Source: Pseudomonas putida
Lineage (GTDB): Bacteria; Pseudomonadota; Gammaproteobacteria; Pseudomonadales; Pseudomonadaceae
Length of the DNA stretch: 64,000 bases
Direction: 5' to 3'
Assembly (NCBI GenBank): GCA_041071465.1
Contig: CP163498.1
Span: 1,702,001 to 1,766,000, forward strand
In this document: in pieces, positions 1 to 10,261 of the stretch
Layout of the letters: each line of letters begins with the position of its first letter
Position numbering within the stretch: the stretch's first letter is position 1
Position numbers and translations under genes: made by a program
The notes under the pieces: model-generated
Databases searched by the model: none
Told to the model about the DNA's origin: nothing
The model's input: only the letters and a program-made list of their open reading frames with translations

Positions 1-2955
1 CGAGCATGTGCGCCAGACGGTCGTGGCAGTTCTGTAGCAGGGCGAACAGCGGCGCGCTCGGTGGCAAACGGCCGGCGGCCAACAGTTCGTAGAGAAACTC
101 CAGTTCGTGGGCCAGGTCGCCGATCGGGGCGATTTCGACCATGCGCGCCACGCCCTTGAGGGTGTGCAGGTCGCGCATCAGGTTGTCCACCTCGACGCTG
201 TTGCGCGGGTCGGCCTGCCAGCGCGCCAGGGCTGCTGCGGCGCTTTCGACGATGTCCGAGCTTTCTTCGAGGAACACTTCCAGCAGTTCTTCGCCGGGGT
301 TTTCCGGCTTCTCGACCAGCGGCTCGGCGGCCCCCGGCAGCAACGACGGGTGCCCCAGCCCCAAGGTATCGGTCAGGTCCATGTCCGGGTGCAGCGGTGT
401 GACCGTATCAATGCCCACAAGGCCGGTTGCATCCGGGGGCAGGGCCTGGTCCAACAGGTTGCGCAGGCTGCCAACCAGTTCTGGGCGCGGCGCCAGATCC
501 TGTCCAGCCGCCACTTCGTCGAGCATGTCCAGCAGGGCTTCATGGGCGTGCTGCGCCTGGGCGAAGAAGCGTGCATCGGCGGGCAGGCTGCCCTCTTCTA
601 CTGCACCGTACAGGTCGAGCAAGGCCTCGCACACATCATCCATCTGCCACAGGTCAGCCAGGTGAGCGGCATGGCCCAGGGTGGTCATTTCATCAAGCAG
701 GGTGTCCAGTGCGTCACGCTGACCTGGCTGCTGCTGCCAGCGCGACAGCACCGACTCGGCATTGAGCAGAATGTCCATGGCCTGGGCCAGGAAACTGGCG
801 ACCAACTGCGGGTCGCGCTTGCTGCGCCGCGCGTGCTGCGGGTCGTCATGCAAGCTGGCCAGGCGGCCGTCCACTGCCTGGCCAACCTGCTCGATCAGCT
901 CCGCAGCGCCGGGAATGGCAGCCAGCGGCGTGCTGTCAAGTTGCGCCAGGCCCAGATGAAACAGCGAGCGCGCGGCTTCCAACCATTCCATCTCGGCCAT
1001 TTGCAGCGGCAGTTGATGCCCCTTGTACTCACGGGCCAAGCGGTCGAAGGCGGTGGCGAGTTCGGCGACCGGCATCACCCCGGCCATGGCGGCACTGCCT
1101 TTGAGCGTGTGCAGGGCACGCTGCAGGCCATCGCTGACCGGCGTATCGTGACCATCGGCGCCCTGCAGGAAGGCATCGAGGCTGGCCAAGTGGCCCTGCG
1201 CTTCACTGCGAAAAATATCCAGTAACTGCGGATCCAGGCCATCGATATTGGCCGTGGCTGGTGCGTCGTTTTCAGCCAGGGCGTGCAGGTGCCCAGCCAG
1301 TTGCTCGATTTCGGTCAGTTGCGGCAGCTGGCCGGCGGCAAAGTCGGCCAGCAAATCGGGCAGATGGACAAACACCTGCTGCAGGGCCACCACGCCCTCC
1401 GGGCTGAGCACGCTGCGGCCTTCCAGTACCCGGTTCAGCAGGTGCTCGGCGCCCCAAGCCAGTTCAGCCACCGCCTCGGCATGCACCATGCGACCGCTGC
1501 CTTTGAGGGTATGCAACGCACGACGTACTTCCCCAGCGCCCCACGCTGCTGGTTGTCCGCACGCCAGCGCAGCCAGTGACGCTCGATTTCCGGAAGCAAC
1601 TCGCCAGCTTCCTCGAGAAACACTTCGCGCAGCTCGTCGTCGATGCCATCGCCATCGGCTCCCAGGCCCGCTCGGGCGTCAGCCTGCGCACAGTGCACGC
1701 CCAGCGCCGCCAGGCTGGCACGCGCCCTGTCGATGAAGGGCTGGCCATCCGCCAACGGGTCGGCCACCCGCCATTGCAGGTAACACTCGGCAGCACTCAG
1801 CGCCTCGGCCAGGTGCGTCAGCTCATCGGCGGGCGGCTCTTCGTCCAGGTGCTGCAACCAACGCTGCACATAACTTGCGCAGCCGGCAAACAGCTCGGCC
1901 ACGGCGGGCAGCATCAACATGGCCAAAGCCCCGCGAACCTGCTGCAATAGCCCTGGCAAAGGTTGCAGGCGCTGCCGAGGCCAGTCGGACTCCAGGTAGT
2001 CGCCGATCAGGTCCTTGGCCTGCTGCAATACATTCAGCGACTCGCTCAACACCAGCTGGCGTATCTCGGCCAGGTCCGAGCCCGGCAGGCTACCCTGGCC
2101 GTTTTCCTCCAGTGGGCCGACCATGCCGTTCAGCGAAGCCTCCACGTACAGCAAGGCCCCCGCCACATCCATAAGCACCGCATCGTCCACCGACCGCTCG
2201 CCCTGGGCCAAGGCCTGCAGCGCCAGCACCTGGTCGATGATCACCCGCCGTGGTTGTTGGAAGCCCAGTACAGCCAGGGTATCGGCCACGTGGCGCAGCG
2301 GCGCCAGCAGGGCATCGAGCTGCTCGCTGTGCTGACGATCGCTGCGCACGAACTGGTCCAGGCGCTCCTTGATGCGCATGAGGTCGTCGCAGAGCGCGGT
2401 CACCACCGAGCGCAGGGCATCGCGGCCCGGCCCGGCCTGCAATTGATCGCGCCAGTTGCCCAACGACAGGTCGAGGTTGGCCAGGTCGTCGGACCCGGCA
2501 AAGCGTTGCGCAGCACCACTTATCAGGCTTGCCTGGGCTAGCGGCTCGATGCCACGGCAGGCGCGCAGCTGGTTGAGCAGTGGCAGCATCACCAACGGCA
2601 GATCGTGGCGGGCGCCGCGCAAGCGCTCAAGGTACGACGGCAACTGCTCCAGACCACGGAACAGCGCACCCAGGCAATCGCCCCGTGGGCTGACCTGGCC
2701 ATCGGCCAACGCCTTGGCGAACAGCTCCAGTTCCTCTGCCAGGCGCGTGGCGCCACGCAGCTCGAGCATGCGCAGGCAGCCATGCACCTGGTGCAAGTTG
2801 TCGACCACGAAGGCCAGCATCGACAAGTCGCCCGGTTCGCCGGCGAAGCGCTCCAGCGCCTGCCGTGCCTGGCCCAGGCAATCGAGAATGGCGGCCTTGG
2901 TCCAGGCCAGCGCCACCGTTTCGTGGCGCTCGGGGCTTACAGCAGCGACAGCCAT
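1..2955 (-). CDS. chpA: ChpA/PilL-type CheA hybrid histidine kinase (N-terminal part, frameshifted, runs off left edge)
   Basis: This is the amino-terminal third to half of the very large CheA-like kinase of the Pil-Chp system that controls type IV pilus function. It would take signals from PilJ through PilI and phosphorylate PilG and PilH. The ATG at 2955 follows AGAGGAG with 6-base spacing. About the first 470 codons form the helical amino-terminal region. Three histidine phosphotransfer repeats then follow, each with a core LHTLKG motif, at corrected residues of about 480, 615 and 928. Kinase and receiver domains would lie beyond base 1. The frame breaks at the C4 run at 1531-1534: as read, the protein derails after RGALG. 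One extra C there restores EVRRALHTLKGSGRM and an open frame to the edge. It follows pilJ by 22 bases. Confidence 0.9.
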
Positions 2956-2977
2956 GGGCACTCCTCTGCGCGGCGCT

Positions 2978-5038
2978 TCACTTGGGTTCTGCCGGTGGCG
3001 GCAGGGTGAAACCGGACACCGAACGGCGCATCTCGCTGGCCATGCGGGCCAGGTGGCGAATACTGTCGGCGGTGGCACCCGAGCCTGCGGAGGTTTGCGC
3101 GGTAATCTGCTGGATCACCGCCATGGTATGGGAGATCTGCCCTGCCGAAGAAGTCTGCAACTGGGCAGCGTCGGAAATGCTGTGGATGAGGTCGGCAAGG
3201 TTCTGCGATACCCCTTCGATCTCGGCCAGCGCCACCCCGGCATCCTGGGCCAGGCGGGCGCCGCGCACCACTTCGGCGGTGGTCTGCTCCATGGAGATCA
3301 CCGCTTCGTTGGTGTCGGCCTGAATGGTGCGCACCAGTGCCTCGATCTGGCGGGTAGCCGACGACGAGCGTTCGGCCAGGCGCTGTACCTCGTCGGCGAC
3401 CACGGCAAACCCGCGGCCGGCCTCACCGGCCAGCGAGGCCTGGATCGCAGCGTTGAGTGCGAGAATGTTGGTTTGGTCGGCAATGTCGTCGATCAGGCTG
3501 ACGATGTCGCCGATTTCCTGGGAAGACTCGCCCAGGCGCTTGATCCGCTTGGCGGTGTCCTGGATCTGCTCGCGAATGTTGTCCATGCCGTTGATGGTGT
3601 TATGCACCACCTCGTTGCCCTTGTTGGCAATAGCCACCGAGCGCTCGGCCACCTTGGCCGATTCATAGGCATGCGCCGACACCCGATCGATCGACTCGAC
3701 CATGTCGCCAACCGCCTCGGACGCTTCGCTGATTTGTGCGGCCTGGTGCTCGGAGGCCTTGGCCAGTTGGCGAGCGGTGTTCTGCGTGTCCTGCACAGCG
3801 GCGGCAACCTGCATGGCGCTGTGGTTGATGGTGGCGACCAGGTCGCGCAGCTGGTCCACGGAATAGTTGATCGAGTCGGCAATGGCGCCGGTGAAGTCTT
3901 CGGTCACCGACACGGTCACGGTCAGGTCGCCGTCGGCCAGCTCTTCGATTTCGTCGAGCAGGCGCATGATCGCCTGCTGGTTGCGTTCGTTCTTTTCTGC
4001 GGTCTCGCGCAACTGGCGGTTGGTGGTACGCACCATGACCAGGCCGATGAGGATGATCGAGGCCAGCGCCAGCAGGCCCAGGGCGTAACCGCCAACGGTG
4101 TCGAGGGTGCGCCCACCGGCCAGGTTCTCGAAACCGTTGGCCAAGTGCGAGGCTTCGTCGAGCAAGGTTTGCGAAAGGCTGAAAATGTTGCCTGCGGCTT
4201 CACGCACACGGAACAGTTCGGGCGAAGTTTCGAGAATTTCATCGACCGAACCTGCAACGAACTGGAACAGTTCGGCAATTTCGGCCAGCCGTGCGCGAGC
4301 GTCGGCGTCCTCGACGCGGGTTACCTGGATGGTCGCATTGCCATTGAGCATGCCCTCCAGCACCTGGCCAAAGCGCCCGGCGTCGCGGCCAAAGGCATCG
4401 GCCGCCTGGGCTGCGCTGTCGTCACCGGCCAACACCGTGTTGACCGAGCCGAGAATACGCTCGGCCAGCAACAGCTGGCGCTGGGCCACCGCCACCTGAT
4501 TGGCCGGGGCACCGCTCTGCAGCAGGATCTCGACCACTTTTTCGTATTCCACCTGCAACTGCGGCACGGTCTCGGCCAGGGTCGCCGCCACCTGGTGCAA
4601 CGACAGCACGGTCTGCTCGCTGGCCAGGATGATGTCGGTGTTCTTACGCAGGTTTTCCCAGTCACGGCGTACCGACTCCATCTCGTCACGCACCGAGGGT
4701 GGCGCAGGCGGCAGGCCGGTGGACTTGTCACCCTGACGCAGGTAGCCCCAGCGACGCTCGAAATCGTTGCGCGCATCCGACAGCAGCTTGAACGCCAACG
4801 CCTTGCCGGTGGCCGCTTCGGTGGCGTTCTTGGCAATGCGTTGCGACAGCACACGCAGCTCGCCGGCATGGCCGATGTACTGCTTGTCGTAGTTGGACTG
4901 GGTATTGAGGTAGGCGAAGTTGGCGAACAGCAGGATGATCGACAGGATCAGGATCAGGAACAGCACGGTGATCTGCGCGATGCTGCGGGTACGTGGGGTC
5001 ACGGTGGTGGCAGTGACTGGGGTGGCAGGCTTGTTCAC
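2978..5038 (-). CDS. pilJ: Type IV pilus methyl-accepting chemotaxis protein PilJ
   Basis: This 686-residue inner-membrane chemoreceptor is the signal input of the Pil-Chp system. A first membrane helix lies at about residues 20-42 and a second at about 318-338, flanking a periplasmic helical region of roughly 275 residues that fits the PilJ sensor. The cytoplasmic part has the receptor hairpin tip with [20 protein letters not shown]. The alanine-rich tip differs slightly from ordinary receptors ([10 protein letters not shown] rather than [10 protein letters not shown]), as known for PilJ. The start is GTG at 5038, preceded by AGGA. It lies between pilI and chpA in the same direction, so co-transcription from pilG is likely. 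Confidence 0.95.
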   Translation of the reverse strand: MNKPATPVTATTVTPRTRSIAQITVLFLILILSIILLFANFAYLNTQSNYDKQYIGHAGELRVLSQRIAKNATEAATGKALAFKLLSDARNDFERRWGYLRQGDKSTGLPPAPPSVRDEMESVRRDWENLRKNTDIILASEQTVLSLHQVAATLAETVPQLQVEYEKVVEILLQSGAPANQVAVAQRQLLLAERILGSVNTVLAGDDSAAQAADAFGRDAGRFGQVLEGMLNGNATIQVTRVEDADARARLAEIAELFQFVAGSVDEILETSPELFRVREAAGNIFSLSQTLLDEASHLANGFENLAGGRTLDTVGGYALGLLALASIILIGLVMVRTTNRQLRETAEKNERNQQAIMRLLDEIEELADGDLTVTVSVTEDFTGAIADSINYSVDQLRDLVATINHSAMQVAAAVQDTQNTARQLAKASEHQAAQISEASEAVGDMVESIDRVSAHAYESAKVAERSVAIANKGNEVVHNTINGMDNIREQIQDTAKRIKRLGESSQEIGDIVSLIDDIADQTNILALNAAIQASLAGEAGRGFAVVADEVQRLAERSSSATRQIEALVRTIQADTNEAVISMEQTTAEVVRGARLAQDAGVALAEIEGVSQNLADLIHSISDAAQLQTSSAGQISHTMAVIQQITAQTSAGSGATADSIRHLARMASEMRRSVSGFTLPPPAEPK

Positions 5039-5049
5039 GTTCGCAGGTC

Positions 5050-5604
5050 CTATAACGCCACATCGAGAAAGCCCGGCGCCTGGGCCAGGGCGAAGGGGCT
5101 GAAGATCGCCCAGTTGCGTTCACGCGGGAAGTGCCCCTGCACAAAGCGTGCAGCGGCCCGGATCAGTGGTTGCGGCGGCGACAACTGCAAGCTGTCGAGG
5201 GCAAAGTGCTGCAGGCCCAGTACCTCGTCCACCAGCAGGCCGACGAACAGGTCATCGTGGTCCAGCACCAGCACCCGCCGCTGCTTGCCTGGGGCGGCGT
5301 GGCCCAGGCCGAAGAAGCTGCTCAGGTCCATCACCGGCAACAGCCGGCCACGCAGGTTGGCCACCCCGCACACCCACGGCTGCACGCCGGGAACACGGCT
5401 ACTGCGCGGTTCGCGCAACACTTCGGCCACTTCGCCCATGGGCGCGACGAACCACTGCCCGGCAATGCGAAAACCGATGCCGCTCCACTGCTGCAGTCGG
5501 TTGTCCTGCGGTGGCTGGTCGGCCACCAGCAGGCGGCAGCGCCGGTCGATGTCCAGCAACAACTCGAAGGCGGTCAGCGACGCGCCCTGCGGGCGGGTGG
5601 TCAA
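5050..5604 (-). CDS. pilI: CheW-like adaptor PilI
   Basis: This 184-residue CheW-domain adaptor couples the PilJ receptor to the ChpA kinase. CheW-like segments visible include [17 protein letters not shown], the [15 protein letters not shown] core and the later [17 protein letters not shown]. The best start is TTG at 5604, which overlaps the pilH stop in a TTGA junction. No better ATG occurs before the conserved region. The tight overlap argues for translational coupling with pilH. Confidence 0.9.
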   Translation of the reverse strand: MTTRPQGASLTAFELLLDIDRRCRLLVADQPPQDNRLQQWSGIGFRIAGQWFVAPMGEVAEVLREPRSSRVPGVQPWVCGVANLRGRLLPVMDLSSFFGLGHAAPGKQRRVLVLDHDDLFVGLLVDEVLGLQHFALDSLQLSPPQPLIRAAARFVQGHFPRERNWAIFSPFALAQAPGFLDVAL

Positions 5605-5966
5605 GCCCCCAGCACTTCTTTGAGCTTGGCGATCAGCGCGTCCTCTTCCACCGGCTTGGTCAGGAAGTCACGTGCACCCTGGCGCGTGGCCCAGATGCGG
5701 TCGGTTTCCTGGTCCTTGGTGGTCACCACGATTACCGGGATGGCGCTGGTCTCTGGGTCCTTGCTGAGCTGGCGAGTGGCCTGGAAACCGTTCATGCCAG
5801 GCATGACGATGTCCATCAGCACAGCGTCGGGCTTGTCTTGCCGGGCCAGGGCCACGCCATCGGCACCGTTGCTGGCCTTGAGCACCTGGTAGCCGTGCTT
5901 CTCCAGCCATTCGGTCAATCTGTACATCTCTGTCGGCGAGTCGTCGACAATCAGAACTCGGGCCAT
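5601..5966 (-). CDS. pilH: Single-domain response regulator PilH
   Basis: This 121-residue stand-alone receiver has the usual landmarks: the acidic pair in IVDDS near residue 7, the phospho-acceptor aspartate in VLMDIVMPG near residue 52, a threonine in VVTTKD and the conserved lysine in FLTKPVEEDAL. In the Pil-Chp pathway PilH is one of two receivers of ChpA phosphate and is thought to oppose or modulate PilG. The ATG at 5966 gives the usual family length. It sits between pilG and pilI. Confidence 0.95.
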   Translation of the reverse strand: MARVLIVDDSPTEMYRLTEWLEKHGYQVLKASNGADGVALARQDKPDAVLMDIVMPGMNGFQATRQLSKDPETSAIPVIVVTTKDQETDRIWATRQGARDFLTKPVEEDALIAKLKEVLGA

Positions 5967-6013
5967 GCTGTTTCCCCATCAGGAAAGTAGGACCGTGCCA
6001 TGGCGGGGCGCGG

Positions 6014-6415
6014 TCAGGGTGCGTGTTGTTGAGGTACGGCAAACCCGGGCACGTGGGCGCGGATCGCGTCGAGCAATTCTTCCTTGCTGAACGGCTTGGT
6101 CAGGAACTGATCGGAACCGACCACCCGGCCACGAGCCTTGTCGAACAGGCCGTCGCGCGACGACAGCAGGATCACCGGGGTGTCCTTGAAGACACTGTTG
6201 TGCTTGATGACCGCGCAGGTCTGGTAACCGTCCAGGCGCGGCATCAGCACATCGACGAAAATGATGCTGGGCTGGTGGTCGACGATCTTGGCCAGGGCAT
6301 CGAAGCCATCGCTGGCGGTGATCACCTCGCAGCCCGCTTCACCGAGCAACATCTGTGCGGTGCGGCGGATCGTGCGGGAATCGTCGATCACCATCACCTT
6401 CAGGGGTTGTTCCAT
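6014..6415 (-). CDS. pilG: Single-domain response regulator PilG
   Basis: This 133-residue CheY-like receiver is the first gene of the pil-chp operon. Motifs are VIDDSRTIRR near the amino end, the phospho-acceptor aspartate in IIFVDVLMPRLDG and the lysine in FLTKPFSKEEL. PilG promotes pilus extension in the related P. aeruginosa system. It is divergent from gshB, so the 154 bases between them must hold both promoters. Confidence 0.95.
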   Translation of the reverse strand: MEQPLKVMVIDDSRTIRRTAQMLLGEAGCEVITASDGFDALAKIVDHQPSIIFVDVLMPRLDGYQTCAVIKHNSVFKDTPVILLSSRDGLFDKARGRVVGSDQFLTKPFSKEELLDAIRAHVPGFAVPQQHAP

Positions 6416-6569
6416 AGACGCCTACCAATGGAAATTAGCTGCACTTTTAGCACACTCCGGAAGGCCATTCCATCTGCGCCGCCCCTTGACCGGCGGCGCT
6501 CGCGGCGCCACCCTGAGCCACTTTTCTTTCGAGCCATCGCGGCCAAGCGCCGCCAAGAGGAACCACCCC

Positions 6570-7523
6570 ATGAGCGTTCGCCTCGGCATTGTCATGGACC
6601 CCATCGCGTCCATCTCCTACAAGAAGGACAGTTCGCTGGCCATGCTGCTGGCCGCCCAGGCACGCGGCTGGAGCCTGTTCTACATGGAACAGCAAGACCT
6701 GTACCAGGGCGAAAGCAAGGCCCGTGCACGCATGCGCCCGCTGAAGGTGTTCGCCGACCCGGCACGCTGGTTCGAGCTGGGCGAGGAGCAGGACAGCCCG
6801 CTGGCCGAGCTGGACGTGATCCTGATGCGCAAGGACCCGCCGTTCGACATGGAGTTCGTCTACAGCACCTACCTGCTGGAACAGGCCGAGAATGATGGCG
6901 TGCTGGTGGTCAACCGCCCGCAGAGCCTGCGCGACTGCAACGAGAAGATGTTCGCCACGCTGTTTCCGCAGTGCACCACGCCGACCCTGGTCAGCCGCCG
7001 CCCGGACATCATTCGCGAATTCGCCGCCAAGCATGCTGACGTGATCCTCAAACCACTGGATGGCATGGGCGGTACGTCGATCTTCCGACACCGCGCTGGC
7101 GACCCCAACCTGTCGGTGATCCTGGAAACCCTGACAGCGCTGGGTACCCAGCAGATCATGGCCCAGGCCTACCTGCCGGCGATCAAGGACGGCGACAAGC
7201 GCATCCTGATGATCGATGGCGAGCCGGTGGACTATTGCCTGGCGCGTATCCCTGCCAGTGGCGAGACCCGTGGCAACCTGGCCGCTGGCGGCCGGGGCGA
7301 GGCCCGCCCGCTGACCGAGCGCGACCGCTGGATCGCCGCCCAGGTCGGGCCGACCCTGCGCGAGAAGGGCCTGCTGTTCGTGGGCCTGGACGTGATCGGC
7401 GACTTCCTCACCGAAATCAACGTCACCAGCCCCACCTGCATTCGCGAGATCGATGCCGCCTACAACACCGATATCGGTGGCAAGTTGATGGATGCCATTG
7501 ATCGCAAGCTCAAGGCGCGCTGA
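6570..7523 (+). CDS. gshB: Glutathione synthetase
   Basis: This ATP-grasp ligase joins gamma-glutamylcysteine and glycine to make glutathione, in the cytosol. At 317 residues it has the family length, and the start MSVRLGIVMDPI is typical. ATP-grasp features include ILKPLDGMGGTSIFRH near residue 165, ILMIDGEPVDYCLARIP near 210 and the metal-binding FLTEINVTSPTCIREID close to the end. The ATG at 6570 is chosen because AGAGG lies about 9 bases upstream and the family starts here; longer upstream reading lacks homology. Confidence 0.97.
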   Translation: MSVRLGIVMDPIASISYKKDSSLAMLLAAQARGWSLFYMEQQDLYQGESKARARMRPLKVFADPARWFELGEEQDSPLAELDVILMRKDPPFDMEFVYSTYLLEQAENDGVLVVNRPQSLRDCNEKMFATLFPQCTTPTLVSRRPDIIREFAAKHADVILKPLDGMGGTSIFRHRAGDPNLSVILETLTALGTQQIMAQAYLPAIKDGDKRILMIDGEPVDYCLARIPASGETRGNLAAGGRGEARPLTERDRWIAAQVGPTLREKGLLFVGLDVIGDFLTEINVTSPTCIREIDAAYNTDIGGKLMDAIDRKLKAR

Positions 7524-7614
7524 CAGCCAACGCGAAGCTAGACCCTAGAGTGGGGTATGATGCCGGTCCTATTCGACTGAGCTACTGCCCCGCCCTGCGG
7601 TTGCTGGATACCTG

Positions 7615-8520
7615 ATGACGCTGCCCGCTGACATCCCTGCCGACCTGCTGCCTCCCCGTGTTCGCCCGGTGGACCGGCTCGGCTTCACCCTGTTTCTGGC
7701 TGCCCTGGTGCACCTGGCGCTGATTCTTGGCGTCGGCTTCACCGTGGTCAAGCCTGCCGAAATTCGCCACACCATGGACATCACCCTGGCCACCTTCAAA
7801 AGCGAGAAAGCGCCCGAGAAGGCCGATTTCCAGGCCCAGGACAACCAGCAGGGCAGCGGCACCCTGGACAAGAAGGCGGTCCCCACGACCACCGAACTGG
7901 CCCCGTTCCAGGACAGCAAGATCAACAAGATCACCCCACCACCCGCCGCCAGGCCCGAAGTGGTACCCCCGCCTACCCCGCAGAAGTCGGCGGTAGTGAC
8001 GACCGCGCCCAAGCCGCAAAAGGTCGAACCCAAGCCCAAGGAAAGCAAGGTGCAGCCCAAACCGGCCGCGCCTGCGCCAGACTTCGACAGCTCGCAGCTG
8101 TCCAGCCAGATCGCCAGCCTGGAGGCGGAGCTTTCCAACGAACAGCAGATGTACGCCAAACGCCCGCGCATTCACCGCCTGAACGCCGCCTCGACCATGC
8201 GCGACAAGGGCGCCTGGTACAAGGAAGAGTGGCGCAAGAAGGTCGAGCGGGTGGGCAACCTGAACTACCCCGACGAAGCGCGCCGGCAGCAGATTTACGG
8301 CAACTTGCGCATGATGGTGTCGATCAACCGTGATGGCTCGCTGTACGAGGTGCTGGTGCTGGAGTCGTCCGGGCAACCGGTGCTGGACCAGGCGGCACAG
8401 CGCATCGTAAGGCTGGCGGCGCCGTTTGCACCGTTTACTGGGGATTTGGCTGAGTTTGACCGGTTGGAGATTATTCGGACATGGCGGTTTGCCCGTGGGG
8501 ACCGTTTGTCCAGTAATTGA
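7615..8520 (+). CDS. TonB-family energy transducer (TonB3-like)
   Basis: This 301-residue protein has one amino-terminal membrane helix (about residues 25-43, LFLAALVHLALILGVGFTVV), a Pro/Lys-rich periplasmic spacer at about 100-155, and a carboxy-terminal TonB fold with LNYPDEARRQQIYGNLRMMVSINRDG and the closing RTWRF. It would pass proton-motive energy to outer-membrane receptors or another partner. No exbB or exbD is adjacent. In P. aeruginosa the equivalent gene between pilG/gshB and yqgE is tonB3, reported to affect twitching motility; the same neighbourhood here supports that assignment by inference. The start at 7615 gives a short charged segment before the helix. Confidence 0.85.
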   Translation: MTLPADIPADLLPPRVRPVDRLGFTLFLAALVHLALILGVGFTVVKPAEIRHTMDITLATFKSEKAPEKADFQAQDNQQGSGTLDKKAVPTTTELAPFQDSKINKITPPPAARPEVVPPPTPQKSAVVTTAPKPQKVEPKPKESKVQPKPAAPAPDFDSSQLSSQIASLEAELSNEQQMYAKRPRIHRLNAASTMRDKGAWYKEEWRKKVERVGNLNYPDEARRQQIYGNLRMMVSINRDGSLYEVLVLESSGQPVLDQAAQRIVRLAAPFAPFTGDLAEFDRLEIIRTWRFARGDRLSSN

Positions 8521-8565
8521 GTATTGGCCTTGGGCGTAGGGCTTGCGAGATGCGGTGGCGCGGAT

Positions 8566-8597
8566 ATCGAGCGCCGCGCGGGCGGCGCTCGATCTCA
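8566..8597. repeat. Palindromic intergenic element, copy 1
   Basis: A perfect 12-base inverted repeat (arms ATCGAGCGCCGC and GCGGCGCTCGAT) encloses a GCGG loop, followed by CTCA. The same 32 bases recur without a mismatch at 53107-53138. It sits between tonB and yqgE. Confidence 0.85.
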
Positions 8598-8686
8598 AAG
8601 ACACCAAAAACCTCAAGACAGACACCAACCAAACGACACAAATCCGCACCTTGTCAGCCTCGCCACCTGGCGCCACACTATCCCCC

Positions 8687-9256
8687 ATGAAAACCCTAGC
8701 CCCCAGCTACCTCAAGCATCAGTTTCTGATCGCCATGCCGCACATGGCCGATCCGAACTTCGCCCAGACCCTCACCTACATCGTCGAGCACAATGAGCAT
8801 GGCGCCATGGGCCTGGTGGTCAACCGGCCGCAGGAACTGAGCCTGGCCGACATCCTCGAGCAGCTGCGCCCGGACGAAATGCCGCCGGCCAGCACCTCGC
8901 AGGTGCCGATCTACCAGGGCGGCCCGGTGCAGACCGACCGCGGCTTCGTGCTGCACAGCAGCGAGTGCAGCTTCCAGGCCACAGTGGCCCTGGAAGGCCT
9001 ATCGCTGACCACATCGCAGGATGTGTTGCTTGCGATTGCCGCAGGGGTAGGCCCGAAACAGAGCCTGATCACCCTGGGTTATGCCGGCTGGGAAGCGGGC
9101 CAACTGGAGGCCGAGCTGGCCGACAATGCCTGGCTGAACTGCCCGTTCGACCCGGAAATCATCTTCGGCATGGCCAACGACCTGCGCCTGGAAGCTGCAG
9201 CCGCCAGCCTGGGGATCAACCTGCACCTGCTGACCAGCCAGGCGGGCCACGCCTGA
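8687..9256 (+). CDS. yqgE: YqgE/AlgH family protein
   Basis: This 189-residue member of the UPF0301 family (called AlgH in P. aeruginosa) has an unsettled biochemical role. Family signatures visible are LKHQFLIAMPHMADPNFAQTLTYI near the start, GAMGLVVNRP, VYQGGPV-like IYQGGPVQTDRGFVLH and a late GYAGWEAGQLEAE. The ATG at 8687 is chosen at the start of the conserved block, 89 bases after the palindromic element. Its stop overlaps the ruvX start (TGATG), so the two are probably translated together, as in many proteobacteria. Confidence 0.95.
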   Translation: MKTLAPSYLKHQFLIAMPHMADPNFAQTLTYIVEHNEHGAMGLVVNRPQELSLADILEQLRPDEMPPASTSQVPIYQGGPVQTDRGFVLHSSECSFQATVALEGLSLTTSQDVLLAIAAGVGPKQSLITLGYAGWEAGQLEAELADNAWLNCPFDPEIIFGMANDLRLEAAAASLGINLHLLTSQAGHA

Positions 9257-9681
9257 TGGCCGAGCTACGCCTACTGCTGGGCTTCGACTACGGCAGCAAA
9301 CAGATCGGTGTGGCCGTCGGCCAGGTGATAACCGGCCAGGCCCGCGAACTGTGCACCCTGAAGGCACAGAACGGCGTGCCGGACTGGGCCCAGGTGGAAA
9401 AGCTGATCGCCGAATGGAAGCCGGACGCCATTGTCGTCGGCCTGCCACTGAACATGGACGGTACGCCTAGCGAAATGAGCGCCCGCGCCGAAAAGTTCGC
9501 CCGCCGCCTGAACGGCCGCTTCAACCTGCCCGTGCACACCCACGACGAGCGCCTGACCACCTTCGAGGCCAAAGGCGAACGCATGGCCCGTGGCGGTCAG
9601 CGCGGCAGCTACCGCGACAACCCGGTCGATGCCATCGCCGCTGCCTTGTTGCTGCAAGGCTGGCTGGAGGCCAACACCTGA
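9256..9681 (+). CDS. ruvX: Holliday-junction resolvase-like RNase H-fold protein RuvX/YqgF
   Basis: This 141-residue RNase H-fold nuclease is of the YqgF type. Members have been linked both to Holliday-junction resolution and to processing of the 16S rRNA precursor. Catalytic-fold motifs are [14 protein letters not shown] at the start, [11 protein letters not shown] in the middle, DERLTTFEA near residue 97 and the aspartate-containing [15 protein letters not shown] at the end. Its start overlaps the yqgE stop, and it lies 49 bases before pyrR. Confidence 0.95.
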   Translation: MAELRLLLGFDYGSKQIGVAVGQVITGQARELCTLKAQNGVPDWAQVEKLIAEWKPDAIVVGLPLNMDGTPSEMSARAEKFARRLNGRFNLPVHTHDERLTTFEAKGERMARGGQRGSYRDNPVDAIAAALLLQGWLEANT

Positions 9682-9730
9682 TCATCTTTGCCGCCGGGCC
9701 CACCCGGCGCACCCTTCCGAGGAGCCCGCA

Positions 9731-10249
9731 ATGAGCCTACCCAATCCCGCCGAGCTGATCCGGCAGATGGCTGTCGACCTTCGCGCCCACCTGGCCCGCC
9801 GTCACATCAGCGAGCCGCGCTATATCGGTATCCGCACCGGCGGTGTCTGGGTTGCCCAGGCCCTGCAGGAAGCCATGGGCGACACCAGCCCCATGGGCAC
9901 CCTGGACGTTTCGTTCTACCGCGATGACTTCAGCCAGAACGGCCTGCACCCGCAAGTGCGTCCGTCCGAGCTGCCGTTCGAAGTCGAAGGCCAACACCTG
10001 GTGCTGGTGGATGACGTACTGATGAGCGGCCGCACCATTCGCGCTGCGCTCAACGAGCTGTTCGATTATGGCCGCCCGGCCAGCGTTACCCTGGTCTGCC
10101 TGCTGGACCTGGATGCCGGCGAACTGCCAATCCGTCCGAACGTGCTTGGCGCCACCCTGTCGCTGGCGGCCCATGAACGGGTAAAATTGACCGGACCCGC
10201 ACCGCTCGCCCTCGAGCGCCAGGACCTCGCCTCCGCTTCCGCCCTTTAA
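9731..10249 (+). CDS. pyrR: PyrR bifunctional regulator / uracil phosphoribosyltransferase
   Basis: This 172-residue type I phosphoribosyltransferase carries the PRPP-binding loop [21 protein letters not shown] near residue 95 and [13 protein letters not shown] in the first third. PyrR proteins bind PRPP and uracil nucleotides. In pseudomonads the gene precedes pyrB. No obvious RNA attenuator hairpin series is visible upstream, so the Bacillus-style attenuation role cannot be assumed. The ATG at 9731 follows GAGGAG with good spacing. pyrB begins 12 bases after its stop. Confidence 0.93.
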   Translation: MSLPNPAELIRQMAVDLRAHLARRHISEPRYIGIRTGGVWVAQALQEAMGDTSPMGTLDVSFYRDDFSQNGLHPQVRPSELPFEVEGQHLVLVDDVLMSGRTIRAALNELFDYGRPASVTLVCLLDLDAGELPIRPNVLGATLSLAAHERVKLTGPAPLALERQDLASASAL

Positions 10250-10261
10250 GAGTCCCCCGCG

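Noticed and set aside
2456..5623. A 1055-codon open frame on the plus strand over pilJ, pilI and part of chpA
   Set aside because: It is antisense to well-recognised genes and its translation shows only the Gly/Val/His/Gln-rich pattern produced by reading GC-rich genes backward. No family motif is present.
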